Shown here in pieces: positions 8,291 through 17,360 of a stretch of 64,000 nt of DNA. Below the pieces are notes generated by a model. The model was not told the origin of the DNA and did not search any database. It saw nothing but the letters and a program-made list of their open reading frames with translations. Every line of letters begins with the position of its first letter. Position 1 is the first letter of the stretch. Made by a program: the position numbers and the translations under genes. The DNA is from Ruminococcaceae bacterium R-25 (GTDB lineage Bacteria; Bacillota; Clostridia; Saccharofermentanales; Saccharofermentanaceae), in contig QGFZ01000001.1 of NCBI GenBank assembly GCA_003149065.1, positions 310,001-374,000 of the forward strand, written 5' to 3'.

Positions 8291-10633
8291 TCACTTCGCG
8301 GCTTTGTGATGCTTCCTTGCCAGCAGCACTATCACGATCACCATGCAGATACAGGTAACAGCAGTAGTTGCGAGACCACCCTCAGGTCCGAAGGAGCCGC
8401 CGGTGATAAGGGATGAAGCCTTATCGGAATAAATGATCTTAAATACAGTGTTTGATGCTTCGTTGCCTGATACCTGGAGGCCATAGATGTTGCCCTGTGT
8501 AAGGTTCCAAGCGGTATGCATGGCAGATGTCATCCAGATATCTTCTGTGTAGAGGTAGACCAATGCGAAAAGAACTGCAATCAGAACGAGGTTAACAGAT
8601 GCCAGAGGAGTGAATCCCGGGTTCAGCGAATGGAATGCGGAGAATACGATGGAAGATACAATGACTCCGACTGCGACTTTGTATCTCTTGTTGAAGGCGG
8701 GGATCATGTAGCCTCTGAACATCAATTCTTCTGAAGCACCCTGAGGGAACCACATAAAGAGGTTGAAGATGAATGCTCCTATGCCGGAAGCGCTGAGATT
8801 AAAGCCGGAGAAAGATATCTGGCCTGTAAGTACCATGATGGAGATCGTTCCGGTCATCATCAGGAAACCGAATAAGAAACCGAGACAATAGTGCAGAGCT
8901 ATATGCTTGCCGTTCGAGAGTGGATAACCACAGGAAGCGATCTTTTTCTTAAAGCCTTTGATCTTCCAGACTCTGCCTGCATGGATGAAATAAGTGAGGA
9001 TTATACCGATATAACCCAAAGTCATCATGCCGAGGAAGAGCGGGTCCTTAAAGAAGATTCCGAAAATCTCAAATGTTTTGTTGAATATATCCTCTACAGT
9101 GCCTACGTTTGCGAGATCCTGAATGAATGATGAGTATTCAGGCTTCCTCATGTAGGAGACAACGACAGGGATCATTGCTATGAACTGGAAGAAGGATAAA
9201 ACGACCAGAGGATAGAACAGCTCGGTAACAAAATAGCTGAAGTCGTCAGACATCTTGTTAAAGACCTGAAGAGCAGAACTCTTGCCGCCTTCGCGGTAAC
9301 GCTTGACTTCCTTGGCGTCTACGGTATCGATGGATACTGTGTATTTCTCGCTGTGAAGGAGTCTTTCCGTGATGAAAGTGATTATTGCAGAGAGAAGGAT
9401 TGTTGCAGCTGAACTTACTAAGAGGCCAGGAACATAAATGTTTCCGGTAAGTGCGTCACCGATTCCGTAGAATTGGCCATGAACTGGCAGGAACATATAG
9501 AAGTCAGCTCTCTCTGAAACTGCCTGGATGCAGGTGACGCATACTGCTACAAGAATAAGGAATATAGGCAGGAATGCCGTTTGCGCAGATACGACGGTAT
9601 CGTTGATCACTGAGATCAATATGGTAACAGAAGCAATGAAGAGTGCGAGAACGAGGATATAAAGATACAAAGCCAGGAAAGTAGCGATGTTAAATTGTCC
9701 GACAAGCAAGGCAGAAATCGTGGCTACAATGAAAGCAGGGATCAGTGTCTTGATGACTACACCGCCGAGATAACCCATAACAATGGCGTATCTTGGCATT
9801 GGAGTGAGAAGGATTCCTGTGAAGGTTCCACGCTCTTTCTGACCTGCTATTACATTCGTTCCGATGCTCATAGATGAGTAGAGAAGGATGACGAATAACA
9901 GGATCGGTATGAAGGTTACGCTTATAGTATTGACGAAAGCCTTCACGCCGTATTCGGTTTCAGATGTGGTTATAGGATCATTTATTATCTGTGAATCAGA
10001 AACAGATGTGATCTTAAGATTATAATCTGAGCGGATTTTGCTCTGGAAGAACTCGAGATACTCGTCTTTGAAACCGTCTTTCATTTCCGAATATTCCATC
10101 GAATTTGTGCGGTAGTAAGTGAGGAGCTGAGGCTTTGCATCAGTTTTGCCTTCCTGTCTTAATCTTATTTGTTCGTCGAAATCTTTAGGGAAGACTATAG
10201 TCAGATAAGCATCGTTTTCTCTCATCCACTTGCCAAAAGTAACGAAGTCATAAAGAGCGTCAGTTTCTTTGTAAATGAATTCAGTCCAGCCGTAACCGTC
10301 GTAACTGTATTCAAAATACATCATATGTTCCCAGTTCTTTAAGAAGTCATATCTGTCACCGTAATCAGCAGCATCCATATCACGGTATTTCTGGGTCTCT
10401 TCGTTAAATTCCTTGAAAGATTCAGGCGCATTTACTACGACAACGTTATAGACTTCGTCGCTGAAGAGGTGATAAGGGAACCACCAGAAAATGAAAGATA
10501 TAGCGCAGAATGCAACTGCGATAACAAAACCGACAGAGGCAAGGAAAGCTGCAGATGAGGCTTCTGCGCCCATCTGTCCTCTCTTGCGGAAGAAACTTCC
10601 TATTATTGTTCTAATGCCTCGTCCTGTGTTCAT
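8291..10633 (-). CDS. ABC-2 transporter permease fused to CPBP intramembrane protease
   Basis: This 780-residue protein joins two membrane modules. Residues 1 to about 430 are an ABC-2 type exporter permease: one N-terminal membrane helix, a 200-residue extracytoplasmic domain, then a five-to-six-helix cluster with the hallmark GQKERGTFTGILLTPMPR loop. After a linker, about 480-780 form a CPBP (CAAX protease/bacteriocin-processing) domain with EELMFRG, FSAFH and a later MHTAWN, the metal and catalytic motifs of that family. Such natural fusions are known in Firmicutes. It is the last gene of a minus-strand operon with an ATPase and a second permease, starting 8 bp after the ATPase stop. It may export a small peptide or ion and cleave a membrane substrate; the cargo is unknown. 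Confidence 0.85.
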   Translation of the reverse strand: MNTGRGIRTIIGSFFRKRGQMGAEASSAAFLASVGFVIAVAFCAISFIFWWFPYHLFSDEVYNVVVVNAPESFKEFNEETQKYRDMDAADYGDRYDFLKNWEHMMYFEYSYDGYGWTEFIYKETDALYDFVTFGKWMRENDAYLTIVFPKDFDEQIRLRQEGKTDAKPQLLTYYRTNSMEYSEMKDGFKDEYLEFFQSKIRSDYNLKITSVSDSQIINDPITTSETEYGVKAFVNTISVTFIPILLFVILLYSSMSIGTNVIAGQKERGTFTGILLTPMPRYAIVMGYLGGVVIKTLIPAFIVATISALLVGQFNIATFLALYLYILVLALFIASVTILISVINDTVVSAQTAFLPIFLILVAVCVTCIQAVSERADFYMFLPVHGQFYGIGDALTGNIYVPGLLVSSAATILLSAIITFITERLLHSEKYTVSIDTVDAKEVKRYREGGKSSALQVFNKMSDDFSYFVTELFYPLVVLSFFQFIAMIPVVVSYMRKPEYSSFIQDLANVGTVEDIFNKTFEIFGIFFKDPLFLGMMTLGYIGIILTYFIHAGRVWKIKGFKKKIASCGYPLSNGKHIALHYCLGFLFGFLMMTGTISIMVLTGQISFSGFNLSASGIGAFIFNLFMWFPQGASEELMFRGYMIPAFNKRYKVAVGVIVSSIVFSAFHSLNPGFTPLASVNLVLIAVLFALVYLYTEDIWMTSAMHTAWNLTQGNIYGLQVSGNEASNTVFKIIYSDKASSLITGGSFGPEGGLATTAVTCICMVIVIVLLARKHHKAAK

Positions 10634-10641
10634 AGTCTTTA

Positions 10642-11373
10642 TTATTCAACGTGGTTTTCAACGTAGATCTTGAAGAATGCTTTTTCGAAGTTTTCGGCTT
10701 CTGCCTGTTTTACCAGTTCTTCGACGCTTCCCTGAGCTGCGATCTTTCCGTCGACAAGTATTGCTATCTCATCGCAAAGCTCTTCTGCTACTGAGAATAT
10801 GTGTGTGGAAAGTATGATCGCGTGTCCTTTTGATTTAAGCTCTTTTAAATAATCAGTAACCTGCTTTGATGTAAGAATATCAAGTCCGTTCGTAGGTTCG
10901 TCGAAAATAATGACCGGCGGATTATGAATAAGGCTTATCGCTATCGAGATCTTCTGCTTCATGCCCGTAGACAATTCATTAATCCTTTTATCTGCAAAAG
11001 GGGAGATGCCGAATCGGGCAAAACTCTCTGCCTTTCTGTCTCTCAGATCTTTTTCGGGAATATCGTAAAGCTTGGCGAAGAAATCGAATAAGATATTCGG
11101 TGTGGACATAGGATCGAGCTTTATCTCGTTAGTGAGGAATCCGATCTTGCGGTGGATCTCCAAAAGATCCTTATCTGCAGAAAGTCCGTCAATGAGGATC
11201 TGGCCTGATGTAGGCTTCATCAAAGTGGCGATCATCTGCATCAGTGTCGTTTTGCCGGCACCGTTAGGACCTAAGAGTCCGAAGATCTGACCTTCCGAAA
11301 CTTCAAAACTGACGCCTTTGATCGTCTCGTGTTCTTTGGTGTAACTCTTGTGAACATCAACTAACTTGATCAT
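10642..11373 (-). CDS. ABC transporter ATP-binding protein, NatA-like
   Basis: The 243-residue ATPase has Walker A GPNGAGKTT, the signature LSTGMKQKI, Walker B VIIFDEPTNGLD and an H-loop STHIFS. The LSTGM form of the signature is typical of NatA-type exporters. The open frame extends to 11457, but the proper start is the ATG at 11373, preceded by GAGGAACG and overlapping the upstream permease stop as ATGA (11370-11373), which signals translational coupling. It energises the permeases encoded on either side. NatAB-type systems export sodium or drugs, but the substrate here is unproven. Confidence 0.9.
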   Translation of the reverse strand: MIKLVDVHKSYTKEHETIKGVSFEVSEGQIFGLLGPNGAGKTTLMQMIATLMKPTSGQILIDGLSADKDLLEIHRKIGFLTNEIKLDPMSTPNILFDFFAKLYDIPEKDLRDRKAESFARFGISPFADKRINELSTGMKQKISIAISLIHNPPVIIFDEPTNGLDILTSKQVTDYLKELKSKGHAIILSTHIFSVAEELCDEIAILVDGKIAAQGSVEELVKQAEAENFEKAFFKIYVENHVE

Positions 11374-12629
11374 TTGCGTTCCTCTTTTCTGAATGTATAG
11401 GATAAAACCCAGTAGGAGAGTCCGAGATTTATCAGGTAAATGACTATTACGTGCCATGCTTTGTTCTGTGAATTAAATGTCTCAGCTATCAATGCCAGAG
11501 TGTTATGAAGCGGCAGGAAATATTCCATTGTAATCGGTCTGGTTCCTCTGAACATCTGCATGAAGAAGTCACCAAGGAAATAGATCAACGGGAGCTGGAG
11601 ATTAACGGTAATATCCTGCATGCGTCTTAACTGGAATACCGTACTGATGCAGATCGCGGTCATGAGAAGAACCGTAATAGGAATGCTTCCTAATATTATC
11701 AATAACTCTGAAGGCGTCAGCATCATTCCGAACGGGAGAAGTGACATCGCATCATTACTCCGGTTGACCCACGATGAGAAGAATAAAAGGAGCATAGTGA
11801 TAACTGTCGAACAGGAAACGATCACGTTTATCGCAAGGATCTTTCCTGCATAGATCTTTTTCCTTGATACAGGAGTCATTATGAGTTTATCCATAAAGCC
11901 TCTGTCACGCTCGGATGCGAACATATCACTTACGAGAGAATATACGCAGTAATACATCATTATCATAAGAACGCCAGGCACAACTCTTGATGCAGCAGTG
12001 TTTGCAGTCGTTCTGTAATCTTCGAAATCAGTTATGGGATTGAAACTGTCGATGGCAAAAAGAGAACTTCCTACTACGGAATAATCACCACCGAGTTTAT
12101 CGATCAGACCTGACTGGTAGTCGTTAAGAACACCTTCTTTTAACTGTTCGGCACGTGCTTCAGAAGTAAATGAGTTTCCGTCAAAAGCAACGTAGATAAC
12201 TGCTTTGCTGACAGCCTGAGTGTTTTCGGCTGAGATCTCTTTGTAGTATGAACGGACTTCGTCATCGAAATCTACGAGCGGATCTCCGGAATAGAAATAA
12301 ACGATGAGCGTTCCTTTGCGGAGCATTTTGTGATAAGAATCTTCGTCGCGCATTATCTCGGCGAATTCCTGATATGTTTTGTAGTCGTAAGTATATACTC
12401 TCGCATCAACTGTCTCATCTACATATGTTCTGAACGACTCCGGCGCACCGACAACAGTTACAGGTTTTTTGTTAAGAGAACCGGTGGACATGTAATTGAC
12501 GAGAAGCGGGAAAACATTTAATGCAGCCATTAACAGAATTGCGGGAAGAAGGAACAGTGCAACTGTTCTTCTCCAGCTCGAAAAGAGTTTCTTGATCTCC
12601 CAATTAAAAACTGTAATGACTTTATCCAT
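11370..12629 (-). CDS. ABC-2 type transporter permease, NatB-like
   Basis: The 419-residue membrane protein has an N-terminal helix (about 20-40), an extracytoplasmic domain to about residue 215, and a cluster of five or six helices at about 220-410 with SERDRGFMDKLIMTPVSR, the usual ABC-2 permease loop. It is the first gene of the minus-strand operon permease, ATPase, permease-CPBP. The two permeases are similar in layout and may form a heterodimer around one ATPase dimer (inference). The 260-bp AT-rich gap upstream separates it from the divergent histone-like gene and should hold its promoter, but no convincing -35/-10 pair could be fixed by eye. Confidence 0.85.
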   Translation of the reverse strand: MDKVITVFNWEIKKLFSSWRRTVALFLLPAILLMAALNVFPLLVNYMSTGSLNKKPVTVVGAPESFRTYVDETVDARVYTYDYKTYQEFAEIMRDEDSYHKMLRKGTLIVYFYSGDPLVDFDDEVRSYYKEISAENTQAVSKAVIYVAFDGNSFTSEARAEQLKEGVLNDYQSGLIDKLGGDYSVVGSSLFAIDSFNPITDFEDYRTTANTAASRVVPGVLMIMMYYCVYSLVSDMFASERDRGFMDKLIMTPVSRKKIYAGKILAINVIVSCSTVITMLLLFFSSWVNRSNDAMSLLPFGMMLTPSELLIILGSIPITVLLMTAICISTVFQLRRMQDITVNLQLPLIYFLGDFFMQMFRGTRPITMEYFLPLHNTLALIAETFNSQNKAWHVIVIYLINLGLSYWVLSYTFRKEERK

Positions 12630-12797
12630 ATGGATATTTTATTTTAATGTCGCAATAAATTCTATGAAATAAAATGAATTTTTATAAAAAAAACGATTAA
12701 GTCAAAATGCTGTAAACATAATGAGTTATGTGTATAAAGTGAACAAATAGAAAATGGACCGCAATAATATTCTTGCAAAAATTATAAAAAATGTTTG

Positions 12798-12826
12798 TTG
12801 ACACAAAATATAAAGAAATGTAGATT
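12798..12826 (+). promoter_or_regulatory. Sigma-70 promoter of the histone-like gene
   Basis: A perfect TTGACA (12798-12803), a 17-bp spacer and TAGATT (12821-12826) lie 64 bp upstream of the start codon. Transcription should begin near 12833, placing the tandem repeat that follows in the leader RNA. Confidence 0.7.
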
Positions 12827-12828
12827 TA

Positions 12829-12872
12829 TTATATCCAAACAAGGAAAAAGTTATATCCAAACAAGGAAAAAT
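12829..12872 (+). repeat. 22-bp tandem repeat in the leader of the histone-like gene
   Basis: The segment TTATATCCAAACAAGGAAAA plus two bases occurs twice head to tail, at 12829-12850 and 12851-12872, with only the last base different. The second copy ends 2 bp before the GGAGG ribosome-binding site region. Each copy has its own AAGGAAA, so the duplication offers extra Shine-Dalgarno-like sequence or a doubled regulatory site. Confidence 0.85.
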
Positions 12873-12889
12873 ACGGAGGTTCTTTTAGT

Positions 12890-13420
12890 ATGGATACAGA
12901 AAAGAAAGACGTTAAGGTTGCTGCACCTGTAGCTGCTCCTGCTGCTGCACCTGCACCTGTTAAGGCAGAGAAGAAGGCTGCTGCTAAGAAGCCCGCTGCA
13001 AAGGAGGCTGCTGCTGCGCATGCTGCGGCAGAGAAGAAGGCTGCTGCTAAGAAGCCCGCTGCAAAGAAGGCTGCTAAGAAGCCTGCTGCAAAGAAGGCTG
13101 CTCCTAAGGCTGACGCTAAGAAGGCAGAGGCTAAGAAGCCCGCTGCAAAGAAGGCTGCTGCTAAGAAGCCCGTTGCAAAGAAGGCTGCTGCTAAGAAGGC
13201 TGCTCCTGCAAAGAAGGCTGCTGCTAAGAAGCCCGCTGCAAAGAAGGCTGCTAAGAAGGTTGCTGCTCCTAAGAAGGTTGACATCATCTTCCAGATCGAT
13301 GGTCAGGAAATCTCTGCAGCTGCTATCGCAAAGAAGCTTCCTAAGGCTGCTAAGATCTATGTCGTTGCAGCTGAGAAGAAGGCTTACGATGTTGATGGTA
13401 AGGGTGTAGATCTCTTCTAA
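12890..13420 (+). CDS. Lys/Ala-rich histone H1-like protein with DUF6465-like C-terminus
   Basis: The 176-residue protein has a basic low-complexity region (about residues 5-129) made of AAKKPAAKKA-type blocks, resembling the tails of histone H1, AlgP and the phasin PhaF. The non-repetitive last 47 residues (from VDIIFQIDGQEISAAAIAKK) resemble the small DUF6465 domain of clostridial proteins. The likely role is binding DNA or another polyanion through the lysines. Codon use is monotonous (AAG AAG GCT GCT), giving long open frames in other frames that are shadows. It has a strong promoter, a duplicated leader motif and a terminator of its own, so it is probably well expressed. Similar tails occur on Ppk, GlgB and GlgA in this window. 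Confidence 0.8.
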   Translation: MDTEKKDVKVAAPVAAPAAAPAPVKAEKKAAAKKPAAKEAAAAHAAAEKKAAAKKPAAKKAAKKPAAKKAAPKADAKKAEAKKPAAKKAAAKKPVAKKAAAKKAAPAKKAAAKKPAAKKAAKKVAAPKKVDIIFQIDGQEISAAAIAKKLPKAAKIYVVAAEKKAYDVDGKGVDLF

Positions 13421-13444
13421 TTCCAGAAGCATTTATACTGAATC

Positions 13445-13475
13445 AGGGTTGTCTCAATTGAGGCAACCCTTTTTT
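13445..13475 (+). terminator. Intrinsic terminator of the histone-like gene
   Basis: The 11-bp stem AGGGTTGTCTC / GAGGCAACCCT (one T-G pair) with loop AATT is followed by a run of six T's, 25 bp after the stop codon. Confidence 0.92.
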
Positions 13476-13524
13476 ATTTCGTGTGATAAAATGATTGCCG
13501 TATTAATACTGTTGAGGAAATATA

Positions 13525-15429
13525 ATGCCGCTTCTTACACTTAACAACATCACTATGAATTACGGACCGCGCCGCATTCTTGACGGTGTGTCCTTCCGCG
13601 TAAACAAAGGCGACCGCATCGCATTCATAGGTGATAACGGAGCAGGCAAATCCACACTCTTTAAGATTATCAAAGGCTCACTTACTCCTGATGACGGTGA
13701 AGTGATACTGCACGGAAATACCATTGCAGGTTATCTCTCACAGAATATGGATGAGCAGGATCTTTCGGGCGCGACATTAAAACCGTCGAATCTTATCGAT
13801 CTCGAATTGAAGATGGATACGATCTCTTCAAAGATCACACATGCATCTGAAAACGGCGACGATAATTCCGCTCTTGTCGAAGAACTTTCTAAGACACAGT
13901 CGCTCTATGAAGCTGCAGGCGGTTACGATTACGAATACAGATTAAAAGATGCTTTGGCAGGATTAGGCCTTAAAGATATTCATTCCAGAGAAGATTTTTC
14001 TGATCTTTCAGGTGGGGAGAAGATGAGAGTCTGTCTTGCAAGACTTATTGTTGACAGGCCTGATATCCTTCTGTTAGACGAGCCTACGAACCATTTGGAT
14101 ATGGAAGCGGTAGAGTGGCTCGAAAACTTTTTGTCTTCTTATGGCGGCGCCGTTTTCGTTATTACTCATGACAGACATTTTATCGATCAGGTCGCTACCA
14201 AAGTGATTGAATTAGACGGCGGGCATATCACAGAATATAAAGGCGGTTACACTGACTACAAGGAACAAAAAGAGCATTTCATAAAGTCGCAGAGTCTTGT
14301 TACAAAAGCTCTGGAAGAAGAGCTCGCACATCAGTTGGATGTTAAGCAGACTATGCTCTCGCACAGAAATATCAGCGGTTATCACCAAAGAGAAAAGATG
14401 GTGGCAAAGCTCGAAGAAAAGCTTGAAGAGGCGAGATCTAAGCTTCCTGCGGGCTATGCGAAAATGAGTTTTACCGCTCAGCCTTTGGAGAGGACCGGCA
14501 GATCTGACAGGATAATCCTCCAGGCAAAAGATCTTGCAATGAAATTCGAAGATTCAGAAACGAATCTTTTTGATCCTTTGTCGTTTGAAGTAACAGCTGA
14601 TGAAAAACTGTTCCTCGCAGGACCTAACGGATGCGGTAAGACGACGCTCTTAAAACTCCTGTCCGGACATGCCGGTGAGAAATTGGGCGGCTCTTCCGGA
14701 ACCGTTCTAATCGGTTCTGCGCAGTCGATGGGCTACATGGAGCAGTTTGTTCCTTTTGACGATGAGGAAATGAACTGTTTTGATGAACTCGTATCAAGAA
14801 GTGACATCGGTACCACTGAAGCCAGAAGCCTTCTTGCCAGATTCGGTTTTAAAGGTGACGATGCATTTAAGAAGATCTCAATGCTCTCAGGCGGTGAGAG
14901 ATCAAGATTATATCTTTGCTGTCTCTTAAGAGAGAATCCGGATATTCTTTTCTTAGACGAGCCTACGAATCACCTTGATATCAACTCAAGAGAGATCCTT
15001 GAAGATGCGATCAAAGAATACAGCGGTGCCGTTATCTGCGTAAGCCACGACAGATTCTTTATCGATAAATGTGCGGATAAGGTTTTGGGTTTCAAAGACA
15101 GAAAAGCTGAACTCTACGATTCGTATTGCTTCTATCGTAAGGCTGTGCAGACAGCATCTTCCGAACCTGTTTTAGAGGAAGAAACAAAGAAGGAAAATGA
15201 GAATACCGTAAGAAACGCTAACCGTGCTCTCGGCAGAAAAGAGTCTGCAAAAAGGCGCCAGCGCATTTCTGATATCGAGAAGGAAACTACAAGGCTTGAA
15301 GCTGAACAGAAGGAATTGGAAGCTAAGTTCGGCGGTTCCTGTACCAGTGAAGAGCTGAAAAGATATGAAGACAATGCCAATAAGCTCGCGGCTTTGTACG
15401 ACGAATATTTCGAATTGAACGACGAGTGA
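13525..15429 (+). CDS. ABC-F family ATPase
   Basis: The 634-residue protein carries two ABC nucleotide-binding domains in tandem and no membrane segments. The first (about 1-250) has GDNGAGKST, LSGGEKMR and LLLDEPTNHLDMEA; the second (about 335-540) has GPNGCGKTT, LSGGERSR and LFLDEPTNHLDINS. The charged linker between them (about 245-330) and the coiled-coil C-terminal arm (about 560-634) are typical of ABC-F translation factors such as YdiF/Uup, which bind the ribosome rather than transport solutes. Some family members give antibiotic protection, but sequence alone does not place this one there. The gene stands alone. Confidence 0.9.
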   Translation: MPLLTLNNITMNYGPRRILDGVSFRVNKGDRIAFIGDNGAGKSTLFKIIKGSLTPDDGEVILHGNTIAGYLSQNMDEQDLSGATLKPSNLIDLELKMDTISSKITHASENGDDNSALVEELSKTQSLYEAAGGYDYEYRLKDALAGLGLKDIHSREDFSDLSGGEKMRVCLARLIVDRPDILLLDEPTNHLDMEAVEWLENFLSSYGGAVFVITHDRHFIDQVATKVIELDGGHITEYKGGYTDYKEQKEHFIKSQSLVTKALEEELAHQLDVKQTMLSHRNISGYHQREKMVAKLEEKLEEARSKLPAGYAKMSFTAQPLERTGRSDRIILQAKDLAMKFEDSETNLFDPLSFEVTADEKLFLAGPNGCGKTTLLKLLSGHAGEKLGGSSGTVLIGSAQSMGYMEQFVPFDDEEMNCFDELVSRSDIGTTEARSLLARFGFKGDDAFKKISMLSGGERSRLYLCCLLRENPDILFLDEPTNHLDINSREILEDAIKEYSGAVICVSHDRFFIDKCADKVLGFKDRKAELYDSYCFYRKAVQTASSEPVLEEETKKENENTVRNANRALGRKESAKRRQRISDIEKETTRLEAEQKELEAKFGGSCTSEELKRYEDNANKLAALYDEYFELNDE

Positions 15430-15558
15430 TAACCGGAAAAAACACTTTTTCAATCACCCCGTTATTCCTAAAATGCATAACATATCTTAGGGGCTTATTA
15501 TTTTAAATAATCAAATAATGTTGTAAAATATACATTATTGTCCCGGAGGTAAATACAC

Positions 15559-16839
15559 ATGCCAATGACCATGACGCAGAAGATCCTGGCTGATCATGCA
15601 GGTTTGGACAGCGTGTCTCCCGGTGACCTTATTGAAGCCAAACTGGATTATGTTCTAGGTAATGACGTTACGACTCCGCCTGCTATCAAGGTTTTCGAAA
15701 AGCTGGGCGTAAAGGACGTTTTCGACAAAGACAGAGTCCTTCTGATCCAAGACCATTTCACACCGAATAAAGATATTAAATCCGCAGAGCTCAACAAGAC
15801 TATGCGCTGTTTTGCCCGCGAACAGAATATTACCCATTACTACGAACTCGGAAGAAGAGAGATGGGTATAGAACACGTTATCCTGCCAGATAACGGAATC
15901 GTTCTTCCGGGTGATCTTGTAATCGGTGCAGATTCACATACATGTACATATGGAGCTTTGGGTTCTTTTGCAACCGGCGTCGGATCGACTGACCTTGCAT
16001 GCGCAATGGCCAGAGGTGTTACATGGTTTAAGGTTCCTGAAGCGATCAGGATCAATCTTACAGGAAGATTCAAGAAATTTGTAACAGGCAAGGACCTTAT
16101 CTTAAGCATAATAGGTAAGATCGGTGTTGATGGCGCACTCTATAAGTCTTTGGAATTTGACGGAGACGGCATTAAAGCTCTTTCCATGGACGGCAGGCTC
16201 ACAGTATGCAACATGGCGATCGAGTGTGGCGCGAAGAACGGCATTTTCCCGGTCGATGAATATACATTGAAGTATATCTCGAAAACAAATCCCGAGAGAT
16301 TCATCAAGAGTGATTACAAGGTCTATACAACAGATCCTGATGCTGAATACAGCCGGGTTTTAGATATTGATCTGAATGATATCGATCTGACCGTTGCGCT
16401 CCCTCATCTCCCTTCGAATACGAAGAATGCATCCGAGTGCAAAGACATGAAGATTGACCAGGTCGTTATCGGATCCTGCACGAACGGAAGACTTGAAGAT
16501 ATCGGTGCTGCCGCTACGATCTTTAAAGGACTTAAGGTCCATAAGGATGTAAGATGCATCGTTATTCCGGGTTCGCAGAAGGTTTACAGACAGGCGCTGG
16601 ATAACGGATGGCTTGAGATTCTGGACGATGCAGGCTGTGTTATCTCCACACCTACATGCGGACCTTGTTTAGGCGGTCACATGGGCGTTCTCGCAAAAGG
16701 TGAGAGATGTGTTTCAACTACTAACAGAAACTTTGTTGGAAGAATGGGCGATGTAGGATCTGAAGTTATCTTAAGCGGTGTTCCGGTAGCTTGCGCTTCA
16801 GCTGTTCTGGGCCGCGTAGGCACACCTGATGAGCTGTAA
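15559..16839 (+). CDS. leuC: 3-isopropylmalate dehydratase large subunit
   Basis: The 426-residue protein is an aconitase-superfamily enzyme that isomerises 2- to 3-isopropylmalate in leucine synthesis. [4Fe-4S] ligands are visible as the Cys in GSCTNGR and the CGPC pair in [24 protein letters not shown] is another conserved motif. The short length and sequence match the archaeal/clostridial LeuC2 class, which works with a separate small subunit. An ideal CCGGAGG precedes ATG 15559. It heads a leuC-leuD-leuB run. leuA is not in the window, and no T-box or leader peptide is evident in the 129 bp upstream. Confidence 0.93.
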   Translation: MPMTMTQKILADHAGLDSVSPGDLIEAKLDYVLGNDVTTPPAIKVFEKLGVKDVFDKDRVLLIQDHFTPNKDIKSAELNKTMRCFAREQNITHYYELGRREMGIEHVILPDNGIVLPGDLVIGADSHTCTYGALGSFATGVGSTDLACAMARGVTWFKVPEAIRINLTGRFKKFVTGKDLILSIIGKIGVDGALYKSLEFDGDGIKALSMDGRLTVCNMAIECGAKNGIFPVDEYTLKYISKTNPERFIKSDYKVYTTDPDAEYSRVLDIDLNDIDLTVALPHLPSNTKNASECKDMKIDQVVIGSCTNGRLEDIGAAATIFKGLKVHKDVRCIVIPGSQKVYRQALDNGWLEILDDAGCVISTPTCGPCLGGHMGVLAKGERCVSTTNRNFVGRMGDVGSEVILSGVPVACASAVLGRVGTPDEL

Positions 16840-16854
16840 GGCAGGGAGGTCAGA

Positions 16855-17349
16855 ATGAAGGTATCAGGAAGAGTGTTTAAATACGGTGACAACATCGATA
16901 CCGATGTCATTATCCCTGCAAGATATCTTACTTCAGCAGATCCGGATCATCTCAAAGAGCACTGCATGGAGGACATTGACAAGACCTTTAAAGACAGGGT
17001 AAAAGCCGGTGACATTATGGTTGCAGGCAAGAACTTCGGATGCGGCTCTTCAAGAGAACATGCGCCCGTTGCTATTAAGGCGAGCGGAATTTCACTTGTC
17101 ATCGCAAACGATTTTGCAAGGATCTTCTACAGGAATTCGATCAATGTCGGACTCCCTATCTTAGAGTGTCCTGAAGCTGCAGAGAAGATATCTGAAGGCG
17201 ATGAGATCGAAGCAGATTTCGATACGGGAGTCATTACTGATAAGACTACGGGAGAATGCTTTCAGGCGAATGCGTTCCCTGAGTTTATAAAGAACATTAT
17301 GGCCAGCGGCGGACTTGTTGGATATACAGAGTCCGAATTGAAAGTATAA
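16855..17349 (+). CDS. leuD: 3-isopropylmalate dehydratase small subunit
   Basis: The 164-residue swivel-domain subunit of isopropylmalate isomerase contains the conserved [13 protein letters not shown] start region and [16 protein letters not shown], the substrate-recognition loop. It begins 15 bp after leuC with GGGAGG upstream of the ATG, and leuB follows 11 bp after its stop. The two subunits form the active cytoplasmic dehydratase. Confidence 0.93.
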   Translation: MKVSGRVFKYGDNIDTDVIIPARYLTSADPDHLKEHCMEDIDKTFKDRVKAGDIMVAGKNFGCGSSREHAPVAIKASGISLVIANDFARIFYRNSINVGLPILECPEAAEKISEGDEIEADFDTGVITDKTTGECFQANAFPEFIKNIMASGGLVGYTESELKV

Positions 17350-17360
17350 GGGGAAATACT

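Noticed and set aside
12829-13432. Long open frames on the minus strand and in other frames across the histone-like gene
   Set aside because: They arise from the monotonous AAG/GCT codon repeats and lack ribosome-binding sites; the plus frame has the promoter, Shine-Dalgarno sequence and terminator.
15430-15558. T-box or leucine attenuator upstream of leuC
   Set aside because: The 129-bp gap has no leucine-rich leader peptide, no T-box core sequence and no terminator/antiterminator pair.
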